This document shows, piece by piece, positions 1 through 7,265 of a stretch of 13,894 nucleotides of DNA. Source of the stretch: UMGS1387 sp045577475 (GTDB lineage: Bacteria; Bacillota; Clostridia; Oscillospirales; CAG-382); the NCBI GenBank assembly GCA_045577475.1, contig JAZNIM010000209.1, positions 1 to 13,894 of the forward strand, given 5' to 3'. Position 1 is the stretch's first letter; each line of letters opens with the position of its first letter. The translations under genes and the position numbers were made by a program. The notes beneath the pieces are model-generated. The model worked only from the letters and a program-made list of their open reading frames with translations, did no database searches and was not told the DNA's origin.

Positions 1-2438
1 TGCTTGTCAACTCTTGTGAAGGAAACAATCTTCATGCTCTCGTCACCAAGACGCATTACTCTTACACCCGTTGCGGTTCTTGAGTAAACGCTGATTTCAG
101 AGGCTCTTGTTCTGATAATCATACCTGTGTTTGTGATAAGCATTACGTCATCCTCTTCGGATACCGCAGCAATTCCTGCAAGCATACCTACCTTGTCGTT
201 AACCTTGTGGCAGGTTACACCCTTACCGCCTCTGTTGTGGATGGGGAATTCGGAAATGTTGCTTCTCTTGCCGTAGCCGTTTTCGGAAATAAACAGGATA
301 TGTCTTTCGTCTTCCTTGCTGAGTGCAACCGCACCGACAACAAGGTCGTCATTCTGGAGGTTGATTGCCTTAACGCCTCTTGCTGTTCTTCCCAAGGTTC
401 TTGCGGCAGACTCGTCAAAGTGAACTGCAAAGCCCTTGTGTGTTGCAAGAAGCACGTCGCTGTTTCCGTCGGTTCTGAGAACATACAGAAGCTCGTCACC
501 TTCGTCAAGGTTTATTGCAATAAGACCGGAACGGCGGATGTTTTTGTAGCTTTCAAGAAGCGTACGCTTGATGATACCGTTCTTGGTAATCATTGTAAGA
601 TAAGGACAAGCCTTGAAGTCCTCAATGGACAGATATGCCGTAACCTTTTCTTCCTTGTCAAGCTCAATGATATTTACAAGGTTCATACCCTTGGAGTTCT
701 TTGAAGCCTCGGGAATTTCATAGCACTTCTTCATGAATACTCTGCCTTTGTTGGTAAAGAGCATGAGATAGTTGTGAGTGTTTGCAATAATAACGCTTTG
801 AACAAAGTCCTCATCACGTGTTTTCATGGTGGTGATTCCTCTGCCGCCGCGGCGCTGTACGTTGTATTCGGCAACGGGGATTCTCTTTACGTAACCCTCA
901 TGGCTGATGGTAACAACGCAGTCCTTTCTTTCAATAAGATCCTCGATAAGAAGCTCGTTTTCAACTTCCTCAATGCCTGTTCTTCTTTCGTCACCGAACT
1001 TCTTTCTGATTTCAAGAAGCTCGTCCCTTACGATGTCAATAACACCCGTTTCGCTTTCAAGGGTGTCGCACAGCTCTTTAATCTTGACGTGAAGTGCATC
1101 CAATTCTTCCAAAATCTTGTCAATTTCAAGTCCTGACAGACGACCGAGTGGCATCTGAACGATTTCGGTTGCCTGAATTTCGGTAAGCTCAAAGCGTTCG
1201 ATAAGCTTTTCCTTTACTTCGGGAATTCCGCCGGGAGTGAAACGGATAATCTTGATTACTTCGTCAATGTTGTCAATTGCAATTTTAAGACCTTCCAGTA
1301 CATGAGCTCTCTTTCTTGCCTTTTCAAGCTCAAACTTTATACGTCTTTCGATAACATCCTTCTGGTGGTTAACGTAGTGTCTTAACATCTGCTTGAGGTT
1401 GAGAACCTTAGGCTCACCGCCCACAAGTGCAAGCATGTTAACTGCAAAGGTGTCCTGAAGCTGTGTAAGGCTGTAGAGCTGGTTGAGAAGAATCTGAGCA
1501 TTTACGTCACGTCTTACCTCGATAACGATTCTCATGCCGTTTCTGCCCGATTCGTCACGGATTGCCGTAATACCCTCAACACGCTTGTCCTTAACGAGGT
1601 TAGCAATAGACTCAACAAGCTGAGCCTTGTTGACCTGATAGGGGATTTCCGAGATTATGATGCTTGTTTTACCGTTCTTTTCTTCCTCAAAATCAGCTTT
1701 TGCACGTACAATAACTCTGCCTTTACCTGTCATGTAAGCCTGATAAATGCCGCTTGTTCCGTGGATTGTGCCGAATGTGGGAAAGTCCGGACCCTTGATA
1801 AACTGCATAAGGTCGGGAATTGTACATTCGGGGTTGTACATAAGATGGATTGCACCGTCAATAACCTCGCAAAGATTGTGAGGAGGAATGTTTGTCGCCA
1901 TACCTACGGCAATACCCATTGAGCCGTTTACAAGAAGATTCGGAAAACGGCAGGGGAGAACTGTAGGTTCAAGACGCTTGTTGTCAAAGTTTGGAGTAAA
2001 GTCAACAACATCCTTTTCAATATCCGCAAGCATCTCGTCAGCAAAGCGTGCAAGACGAGCTTCGGTGTAACGGTAAGCAGCAGGCGGGTCGCCGTCAACA
2101 CTACCGAAGTTACCCTGACCTTCAACAAGGGGGTAACGCAGAGAGAAGGGCTGTGCAAGTCTTACCATACTGTTGTAAACCGCAGCGTCTCCGTGAGGGT
2201 GGTAGTGACCGAGCACCGCACCGACGGTGGTTGCGGATTTTCTGAAATCCTTACTGTGGGTAAGACCGTCCTCGTGCATGGCGTAAAGAATACGTCTGTG
2301 AACGGGCTTTAGGCCATCTCTTACATCGGGAAGCGCTCTGTCAACGATAACGGACATTGCGTAGTCGATAAATGATTTTTTTACCTCTGCGGAAATTTCT
2401 ACCGAGGTGATGTTTTCTGTCTGAAATCTTTCATCCAT
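1..2438 (-). CDS. gyrA: DNA gyrase subunit A (C-terminal end cut by window edge)
   Basis: GyrA is the breakage-reunion subunit of the cytoplasmic A2B2 gyrase, which introduces negative supercoils using ATP. The reading frame is open for 812 codons from ATG 2438 to the left edge, read by translating the minus strand; B. subtilis GyrA is about 821 residues, so little is missing. Visible landmarks: DRALPDVRDGLKPVHRRILY near residues 33-52, the quinolone-determining segment HPHGDAAVYN at 80-89, the catalytic tyrosine in RYTE (Y124), and the GyrA box QRRGGRG at 528-534 (about 837-857). The GyrA box is specific to gyrase and excludes topoisomerase IV ParC. The start is fixed by GGAGGA ten bases upstream. 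It is the last visible gene of the murI operon direction, 97 bases after the S41 protease. Oddity: Ala and Asn occupy the E. coli Ser83 and Asp87 positions. Confidence 0.96.
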   Translation of the reverse strand, partial: MDERFQTENITSVEISAEVKKSFIDYAMSVIVDRALPDVRDGLKPVHRRILYAMHEDGLTHSKDFRKSATTVGAVLGHYHPHGDAAVYNSMVRLAQPFSLRYPLVEGQGNFGSVDGDPPAAYRYTEARLARFADEMLADIEKDVVDFTPNFDNKRLEPTVLPCRFPNLLVNGSMGIAVGMATNIPPHNLCEVIDGAIHLMYNPECTIPDLMQFIKGPDFPTFGTIHGTSGIYQAYMTGKGRVIVRAKADFEEEKNGKTSIIISEIPYQVNKAQLVESIANLVKDKRVEGITAIRDESGRNGMRIVIEVRRDVNAQILLNQLYSLTQLQDTFAVNMLALVGGEPKVLNLKQMLRHYVNHQKDVIERRIKFELEKARKRAHVLEGLKIAIDNIDEVIKIIRFTPGGIPEVKEKLIERFELTEIQATEIVQMPLGRLSGLEIDKILEELDALHVKIKELCDTLESETGVIDIVRDELLEIRKKFGDERRTGIEEVENELLIEDLIERKDCVVTISHEGYVKRIPVAEYNVQRRGGRGITTMKTRDEDFVQSVIIANTHNYLMLFTNKGRVFMKKCYEIPEASKNSKGMNLVNIIELDKEEKVTAYLSIEDFKACPYLTMITKNGIIKRTLLESYKNIRRSGLIAINLDEGDELLYVLRTDGNSDVLLATHKGFAVHFDESAARTLGRTARGVKAINLQNDDLVVGAVALSKEDERHILFISENGYGKRSNISEFPIHNRGGKGVTCHKVNDKVGMLAGIAAVSEEDDVMLITNTGMIIRTRASEISVYSRTATGVRVMRLGDESMKIVSFTRVDK

Positions 2439-2448
2439 TGTGTGAGTA

Positions 2449-2454
2449 TCCTCC
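2449..2454 (-). promoter_or_regulatory. Ribosome binding site of gyrA
   Basis: On the minus strand the sequence reads GGAGGA, ten bases before ATG 2438. It fixes the gyrA start. Confidence 0.75.
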
Positions 2455-2483
2455 AATGCTTTTTATCAAGTAATCCCTTGACG

Positions 2484-2503
2484 AAGGTCTGATACAGTAC
2501 CTT
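2484..2503 (-). other. Small hairpin between S41 protease gene and gyrA
   Basis: In the 97-base gap between the protease stop and gyrA, the minus strand can fold AAGGT/ACCTT extended by CTG/CAG around a TAT loop, with one bulged A. No U tract follows, so it is not a normal terminator. It could be an RNA-processing or stability element, or chance. I saw no convincing sigma-A promoter in the gap, so gyrA may be read through from upstream. Confidence 0.25.
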
Positions 2504-2534
2504 ACGCAAAGTAGAAATGTTTCTGGTTTAAAGT

Positions 2535-4424
2535 TTATGCGGCCGCCTGCTCCTGTGAAGCCTGCTCGCCTTCAGCGGGCAGTGCAGCATCGGTTGCAGC
2601 TTCTTCGGCAGCTTTCTGCTGTGTCTGTTCAGGCTGCTCTGCCTGTTCAACCTGCTCTGCCTGTTCAACCTGCTCTGTCTGTTCAACCTGCTGTGTCTGT
2701 TCAGGCTGTTGCTGAGCCTTTTTTGCTTCCTCTAAGGCTTTGTTTCGAGCCTCGATTTTTTCCTTTTCTTCCTTGGCAATCTCCTGAATTTCCGCAAGTC
2801 TTCTCTTTCCCTGTGAGAAGGAGCGGTGGATATAGGTTGCAACCTCATATGGGCTGTCTTCAAAATAGGTGTATGTCTTGTATTGGTTTATGAGCATTGT
2901 CAGCTTTGTTACGGTTTCATCGTTAATAGTGCCTGTAGACTCAATGTCCATATAAAGCTGAAGTGCATAAACAGCACGCTTTGTGGTGTCATCAAAGATA
3001 CCGTCGCAGTGTTCTTCTCTGAGAAGACCTGCTACGTTGAGTCTGTCCTCAAGAGCTTTTGCGGCATCGCTGTAAACGCCTTCGGTTATTTCCTTGTAGT
3101 TTTCGTGGTTGAAATGCATCAACTCGGGCAGAGTGTAGCACATTTCGGTCTGTTCAACCTCAAGGTCGGGAACAAGACCGATTTCGTTGTAGTTTTCCAT
3201 GTTTATGTCAAGCATTTCGTAGGTGGTAATTGTGATATAGTCGCCGTTTACAAGCGTGTATACCGTCTGTCCCACACCCTTGCCGTAGGTTCTTGCACCA
3301 ACAAGCTTTGCTATACCCTTGACATGAAGAATATGGGAGAACAGCTCGGCTGCACTTGCTGTATGTTCGTTTACAAGAACAACAACGCTGTCAAAGCTGT
3401 AGCAGTCCGTGGTTGAATATATGGGGTTAGGTTCTTCAAGTGTTCTGTCGTTGTAGTAGCACAGAAGGTCGCCGTTCGGAACAAAGCACTCAGCCATTGA
3501 GAGAGCGTAATCAAGGCTTCCGCCGCCGTTATCTCTCAGGTCGATTGTAAGGTGCTTTATACCGCGTTCCGTGAAATCCCCAAGTATTTGCTCAAATACA
3601 TCGCTAAGGTTTTCTCCGAGAAAAGCATCAAGGTCAATGACACCTATTTCCTTTCCGTTATGTGTTTCAACACGTGAGTCGATGCTTCTGATAATCATTA
3701 CGCCCTTTGTGAGGTTTACGGGAATAATCTGACCGTTTCTTTCAAATTCAAAGCTGTAAACGGTGTCTTCCTCATCCTTTGCCTTGTTCTCCTTTGGAAT
3801 GAAGGTATCAATGCTTGCGATAACCGTAGTCACCGCATCAATGGGAAGGTCATCAACCTTAAATCCCATAACGCTGACGAATTTGTCGCCTTCAAGCAAG
3901 CCTGCCTTTTGTGCGTTTGAGCCTTCAAGCACCTCGTCTATTATTACTTTGCCGTTTTCATCCTCGCCGATTACAATACCGAAACCTTTTGAAATGCTGT
4001 CGCCGTCAAGAAATCCATCGTCTGCGGTGTGATACGAGCTGTACGGATCCATAGTGCCGAGCATGTAGTCGGTGAGGTATTTGAAGTATAGAGGATTGTC
4101 GTGAAGAAAATCCTGAAACAGCTTGTACATAACATCTTCGTGAGTAAATTCATACAGGTGGTTTTCAACGTATGTATCCATAATCTGTACAAACAAACGA
4201 TAGTAAATGTCACTGGGTTTGTATGAGCCGACGGGTCTTTTGGAACCGCTTTCTTCTTCTGCTTCTTCATCCTCGTCCTCGGCTTCTACTGAAGTGTCCT
4301 CTGATGAGGGAGAGTTTGTTTCTTCCTGCTCGGTTTCTTCGGGAAGGAAGGGGGTGAATGCACTGACGTTGGAAATAAGAAGTGCAAGGGTACAAATCAG
4401 TGCAATGATTTTTTTGAAATTCAT
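2535..4424 (-). CDS. Exported S41 C-terminal-processing protease with peptidoglycan-binding domain and Q/E-rich repeat tail
   Basis: A 629-residue secreted or membrane-anchored serine protease of the CtpA/CtpB family. In order: signal or anchor segment (residues 1-23, KK then hydrophobic, SNVSA), acidic linker (29-60), helical N-terminal region (70-135), PDZ domain (about 140-235), S41 core (about 240-425), PG_binding_1-like repeat (about 453-510), charged helical segment (540-570) and five Q/E-rich hexapeptides (571-600). The S41 Ser-Lys-Gln triad is present: S357 in NEHTASAAE, K382 and Q386 in YGKGVGQ. The 25- and 4-residue spacings match CtpB of Bacillus (S309, K334, Q338). B. subtilis CtpB is about 480 residues; the extra length is the acidic linker, the wall-binding domain and the tail. 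It lies 36 bases after the DUF1934-like gene. The start follows a weak AGG nine bases upstream. Its substrate is unknown; a wall-associated signalling or processing role is inferred. Confidence 0.9.
   Translation of the reverse strand: MNFKKIIALICTLALLISNVSAFTPFLPEETEQEETNSPSSEDTSVEAEDEDEEAEEESGSKRPVGSYKPSDIYYRLFVQIMDTYVENHLYEFTHEDVMYKLFQDFLHDNPLYFKYLTDYMLGTMDPYSSYHTADDGFLDGDSISKGFGIVIGEDENGKVIIDEVLEGSNAQKAGLLEGDKFVSVMGFKVDDLPIDAVTTVIASIDTFIPKENKAKDEEDTVYSFEFERNGQIIPVNLTKGVMIIRSIDSRVETHNGKEIGVIDLDAFLGENLSDVFEQILGDFTERGIKHLTIDLRDNGGGSLDYALSMAECFVPNGDLLCYYNDRTLEEPNPIYSTTDCYSFDSVVVLVNEHTASAAELFSHILHVKGIAKLVGARTYGKGVGQTVYTLVNGDYITITTYEMLDINMENYNEIGLVPDLEVEQTEMCYTLPELMHFNHENYKEITEGVYSDAAKALEDRLNVAGLLREEHCDGIFDDTTKRAVYALQLYMDIESTGTINDETVTKLTMLINQYKTYTYFEDSPYEVATYIHRSFSQGKRRLAEIQEIAKEEKEKIEARNKALEEAKKAQQQPEQTQQVEQTEQVEQAEQVEQAEQPEQTQQKAAEEAATDAALPAEGEQASQEQAAA
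2625..2714 (-). repeat. Five tandem 18-bp repeats inside the S41 protease gene
   Basis: Five consecutive 18-base units begin at 2625, 2643, 2661, 2679 and 2697. The plus-strand consensus is CTGTTCAACCTGCTCTGC. The middle units are nearly identical and the outer ones diverged. The array is in frame and encodes hexapeptides of the type (A/T)EQ(V/P)EQ, residues 571-600. Eighteen-base units keep the frame on gain or loss of a copy, so copy number may vary between strains. Confidence 0.85.
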
Positions 4425-4460
4425 TTTACTTTACCTGTCCTTTCGGTGTGCAGTTTAAAA

Positions 4461-5132
4461 TTACTGAACTGCGAGGTGATTGTTTGTGTTAACCGATGTT
4501 GCGGTAAGAGTGAAGTCTGTGACCTCGGCACATATGCCGTTTACCTCAATTGAGTAACTGACATGCAGGCTTCCGCCGTATTCGGTTATATTGTTCTCCA
4601 CACACTCTGCACTCAGGCACAGCATGATGGGGGACTGGTTTTCGTTTTCTTCTGCGTTTTCTTCAGTAAACAGAGATTCGGGAAGGGCAATATAATTCCT
4701 CTTGCCTTTTTCAAAAATCAGCTCCGAGAAGTCGTCTTCCTGACCGTTAAGACTGATTTTTGCACTCTCTGCGTGGATACAAATGGGAGTAAAATCTCCG
4801 CTGTAGCGTATAAGAACGCCGCCGCTTCCGTCGCTCTGAAGTGTACCGACGGTGGAATATTCGATTTCCTTTCTGCACTCCGGCATGGTGGATAAATCAA
4901 GAATGTCGCCTGAGTCCTCGTTTATGAACTCATCAAGCGTTTCGTTTGAAAAATCCCCTCTTTCCGGGTTTTTTGCAACCTTTTCCAAATCCTCTGCGGG
5001 AAAATCAGCCGCCGAGTCATCCTCGTTGAAAACACTGCTTCCGTAGATGTTGGAAAATATGTAATCGCACCCGAAATAGTGCTTTCCGCTTATGCTTATG
5101 GAAACCTCCTGCGGCAAATGCATGATTTTCAT
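4461..5132 (-). CDS. DUF1934-like beta-barrel protein, function unknown
   Basis: A 223-residue cytoplasmic protein without signal peptide or membrane segment. The C-terminal 140 residues have the alternating strand pattern of DUF1934 (YwiB-type, calycin-like barrel): EYSTVGTL near 91-98, VLIRYSG at 106-112, SELIFEKGKRNYIALP near 136-151, and a final GGSLHVSYSIEVNG at 186-199. The N-terminal 75 residues include an acidic stretch (36-75) and look like a lineage-specific extension. The assignment rests on pattern recognition and is tentative. It starts nine bases after murI, and its GAGG ribosome site (5140-5143) overlaps the murI stop codon, so translation is probably coupled. The molecular role of DUF1934 proteins is unknown. 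Alternative: an unrelated small beta-barrel protein. Confidence 0.75.
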   Translation of the reverse strand: MKIMHLPQEVSISISGKHYFGCDYIFSNIYGSSVFNEDDSAADFPAEDLEKVAKNPERGDFSNETLDEFINEDSGDILDLSTMPECRKEIEYSTVGTLQSDGSGGVLIRYSGDFTPICIHAESAKISLNGQEDDFSELIFEKGKRNYIALPESLFTEENAEENENQSPIMLCLSAECVENNITEYGGSLHVSYSIEVNGICAEVTDFTLTATSVNTNNHLAVQ

Positions 5133-5141
5133 ATGTTTACC

Positions 5142-5984
5142 TCATTCTTTGCCTTTGTAACGGTAGTTGCCTATGTCGATTTTTGTAACGTCTTTAATGC
5201 TTTCACCAAGGAAGATTGAGGCACTTTGCATAAAGGGTGCCACCTCGTCGCTGACAAAATACCTGACGTTTCCTCCGCTTTGCCTGTGGCAAAGAAGATT
5301 GTTCTTTTCAAGGAAACGCTTTATTTCAAGTGCAGCTTCTTCCCCTGAATCCACAATACTTACATCACCTATGGCGTCTTTTGCACTTTCTCTGATGATG
5401 TTTTTGATTATGGGATAGTGGGTGCAGCCGAGAATTATGCAGTCGGGAGAAAAGTCGGAAAGACGTCCGATATACTCATCACAGAAAATACGGGTAACCT
5501 CGCAGCCGTCTGAAATATAGCCGTTTTCCACCAGCGGAACAAACATGGGACAGCCTACTCCCGTAAAGGAGCAGTTAAGACCGTTGTTTTTTAGATACCG
5601 CTCATATGCGCCGTTTTTGACGGTGGCACTTGTGGCAAGAAGAGCAACTTTTTTGCTTGCCGACAATTCATACGCCTTTTTTGCTGCACTGTCAACAACA
5701 CCCATAACGGGTACATCAAAGCTTTGCCTGAGAGTGTCAAGAGCAACACTGCTTACCGTTCCGCAGGCAACAAGAACAGCTTTTACCCCAAATGAGCAAA
5801 GGAAATTCATGTCGTCCAGCGCATATCTTGTTATAATTTCGTCCGAGCGTGTTCCGTAGGGGACTCTTCCCGTATCGCCGAAATAAATAATATCTTCACC
5901 CGGAAGTATTTTTTTCAGAACTCTTACGGCTGAGAGTCCGCCCAGTCCCGAATCAAAAACTCCGATTGGTTTATTGCCTGTCAT
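5142..5984 (-). CDS. murI: Glutamate racemase
   Basis: Converts L-glutamate to D-glutamate in the cytoplasm, the substrate MurD adds to UDP-MurNAc-Ala in peptidoglycan synthesis; it needs no cofactor. The product has 280 residues, usual for the family (about 265-285). Motifs: VFDSGLGG (D11, S12), YFGDTGRVPYGTRS (34-47), first catalytic cysteine C74 in VACGTVSS, TSATV near 118-122, and second catalytic cysteine C187 in GCTHYP. The ATG at 5984 was chosen because GAAAGG lies seven bases upstream; the frame stays open to an ATG at 6038, but that extension has no ribosome site and no family-like sequence. It is the first gene of the operon behind the 6059-6087 promoter. Oddity: the family's usual ACNT motif is ACGT here, with glycine in place of a substrate-contacting asparagine. 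The remaining motifs support an active racemase. Confidence 0.94.
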   Translation of the reverse strand: MTGNKPIGVFDSGLGGLSAVRVLKKILPGEDIIYFGDTGRVPYGTRSDEIITRYALDDMNFLCSFGVKAVLVACGTVSSVALDTLRQSFDVPVMGVVDSAAKKAYELSASKKVALLATSATVKNGAYERYLKNNGLNCSFTGVGCPMFVPLVENGYISDGCEVTRIFCDEYIGRLSDFSPDCIILGCTHYPIIKNIIRESAKDAIGDVSIVDSGEEAALEIKRFLEKNNLLCHRQSGGNVRYFVSDEVAPFMQSASIFLGESIKDVTKIDIGNYRYKGKE

Positions 5985-5991
5985 AATCTTA

Positions 5992-5997
5992 CCTTTC
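5992..5997 (-). promoter_or_regulatory. Ribosome binding site that decides the murI start
   Basis: The minus strand reads GAAAGG, seven bases before ATG 5984. The in-frame ATGs further upstream (6014 and 6038) lack a comparable site. Confidence 0.65.
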
Positions 5998-6058
5998 AGG
6001 ATGAATTTTTGCATGGCTACAAAACCACACAGTAACACATATTACACATTACCCAAGT

Positions 6059-6087
6059 ATTATACCACACATTATTCATTAAGTCAA
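6059..6087 (-). promoter_or_regulatory. Sigma-A promoter of the murI operon
   Basis: On the minus strand: TTGACT (6082-6087), a 17-base spacer, then a perfect TATAAT (6059-6064) preceded by TGG, making it an extended -10. Start of transcription is expected near 6052, giving a leader of about 68 bases before murI. By consensus match this is the strongest promoter in the window. Confidence 0.85.
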
Positions 6088-6148
6088 ATATATTTATAAG
6101 AAATAAACTGATTTTTACGTTAATTTTTTGTGATTTTTAAAAAAAATA

Positions 6149-6177
6149 TTGCAATTGTGAAATTTATGTTGTATAAT
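6149..6177 (+). promoter_or_regulatory. Sigma-A promoter of the mreB-kinase operon
   Basis: TTGCAA (6149-6154), a 17-base spacer, then TATAAT (6172-6177), with A/T-rich sequence upstream of the -35 that could act as an UP element. Transcription should start near 6184, about 40 bases before the mreB ATG. It is back-to-back with the murI promoter, the two -35 boxes lying 61 bases apart. No operator-like inverted repeat was seen between them. Confidence 0.82.
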
Positions 6178-6223
6178 ACAGTGGTAAAGCAATGTAAATT
6201 CCATTAAAAACAGGAGAATTTGA

Positions 6224-7246
6224 ATGAATAAGGATATTGCAATAGACCTTGGTACATCAAGTGTGCTTGTGTATGTCAAGGATAAAGGCGTAATAATCGA
6301 AGAACCGTCGGTTGTTGCGGTGGATAAGGAAACGGGAAAAATCCTTAAAGTCGGCAAGGAAGCACAGATGCTTTTCGGACGTGCACCCGGCAACATTCTT
6401 GCGGTTAAGCCTCTTGAGGACGGTGTAATATCACAGTATGATGTTACAATGCACATGCTTAAATACTTTATAAGACGTGCTGCGGGTACAGGCTTTTTCA
6501 AACCCAGAGTTATGGTCTGCGTTCCGGGAGGAATTACTGAGGTTGAGGAAAGAGCGGTATGCGATGCCACAATTGCGGCAGGCGCAAAGAAAACTTACCT
6601 CATAGAAGAGCCTCTTGCGGCAGCAATCGGTGCAGGTATTGACATTTCAAAGCCTGCGGGAAGAATGGTTGTGGATATCGGCGGAGGAACAAGCGACGTT
6701 GCGGTTATTTCCTACGGAAGCATAGTTGCGGGCGACTCTGTGAAGATGGCGGGAAATAAGATGGACGAGGCAATAATTAAGTACATAAGACACAAGTATA
6801 ACGTGCTTATAGGCGAGGTTACGGCGGAGGATATCAAAAAGCGTGTTGGCAGTGCACTGCCTCTTGATAAGGAATACATTGTGGACGTTAAGGGCAGATG
6901 CCTGACGGAGGGTTTGCCAAAGATGATTTCCATAAATTCCGCGGAAATCCGAGAGGCAATTGAGCCTGTTGTCAGAGCAATAGTAACAACTGTAAGACAC
7001 GTAATTGAAAGAACGCCTCCTGAGCTTGTAGGTGATATTTCCGCAAGCGGTATAGTAATGACGGGTGCAGGCAGTCTTCTCTACGGTCTTGACAGAGCAA
7101 TTGAGGGGGCAACGGGAATACACACCTATGTTGCGGATAACCCTTCCACATGCGTTGCAATTGGTACGGGAAGAAGCCTTGATAATATTCAGGTGCTTCC
7201 CGAAGGCATCATAAACATTTCAAGAATGCGTCAGCAAAGATTATAA
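6224..7246 (+). CDS. mreB: MreB/Mbl-family rod-shape actin
   Basis: A bacterial actin that forms membrane-associated filaments guiding the lateral-wall synthesis machinery. The 340 residues match the family. Motifs: phosphate-1 loop DLGTSS (8-13), FGRAPGNI (51-58) with KPLEDGVI, phosphate-2 DIGGGTSD (151-158), the MDEAI..YI..KYN..IGE..AE block (180-202), RTPPEL (263-268), and an adenosine motif VMTGAGSLL (278-286). An AGGAG site ends seven bases before the ATG. Oddities: the adenosine motif, usually TGGGALL, is TGAGSLL, and CVPSG is CVPGG (99-103). mreC and mreD do not follow; instead a NahK-like kinase begins 19 bases downstream. It is therefore probably an extra MreB/Mbl-type paralogue, or the sole MreB encoded apart from mreCD. 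Family assignment is secure; the exact paralogue is not. Confidence 0.93.
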   Translation: MNKDIAIDLGTSSVLVYVKDKGVIIEEPSVVAVDKETGKILKVGKEAQMLFGRAPGNILAVKPLEDGVISQYDVTMHMLKYFIRRAAGTGFFKPRVMVCVPGGITEVEERAVCDATIAAGAKKTYLIEEPLAAAIGAGIDISKPAGRMVVDIGGGTSDVAVISYGSIVAGDSVKMAGNKMDEAIIKYIRHKYNVLIGEVTAEDIKKRVGSALPLDKEYIVDVKGRCLTEGLPKMISINSAEIREAIEPVVRAIVTTVRHVIERTPPELVGDISASGIVMTGAGSLLYGLDRAIEGATGIHTYVADNPSTCVAIGTGRSLDNIQVLPEGIINISRMRQQRL

Positions 7247-7252
7247 TTGTTT

Positions 7253-7258
7253 GGAGGA
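7253..7258 (+). promoter_or_regulatory. Ribosome binding site that decides the kinase start
   Basis: GGAGGA ends seven bases before ATG 7266. A TTG in frame at 7251 would begin upstream of this site and is rejected as a start. Confidence 0.8.
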
Positions 7259-7265
7259 TATAACA

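Noticed and set aside
207..2245. Several plus-strand open frames across 207-2245 and short minus-strand ones in other frames
   Set aside because: They lie inside the well-supported gyrA reading frame, have no family resemblance and lack ribosome sites; their compositions are what out-of-frame reading of gyrA gives.
1..2438. ParC (topoisomerase IV) as the identity of the left-edge gene
   Set aside because: The GyrA box QRRGGRG at residues 528-534 is present, which is diagnostic of gyrase.
2625..2714. CRISPR-like repeat array
   Set aside because: The 18-base units are directly adjacent with no spacers and encode an in-frame hexapeptide repeat.
2826..3416. Plus-strand open frame of about 196 codons within the S41 protease gene
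   Set aside because: It is antisense to the catalytic core, which has a full Ser-Lys-Gln triad; no ribosome site or recognisable protein.
7251..7265. TTG start adding five residues to the kinase
   Set aside because: The codons fall on the GGAGGA ribosome site itself, which serves the ATG at 7266.
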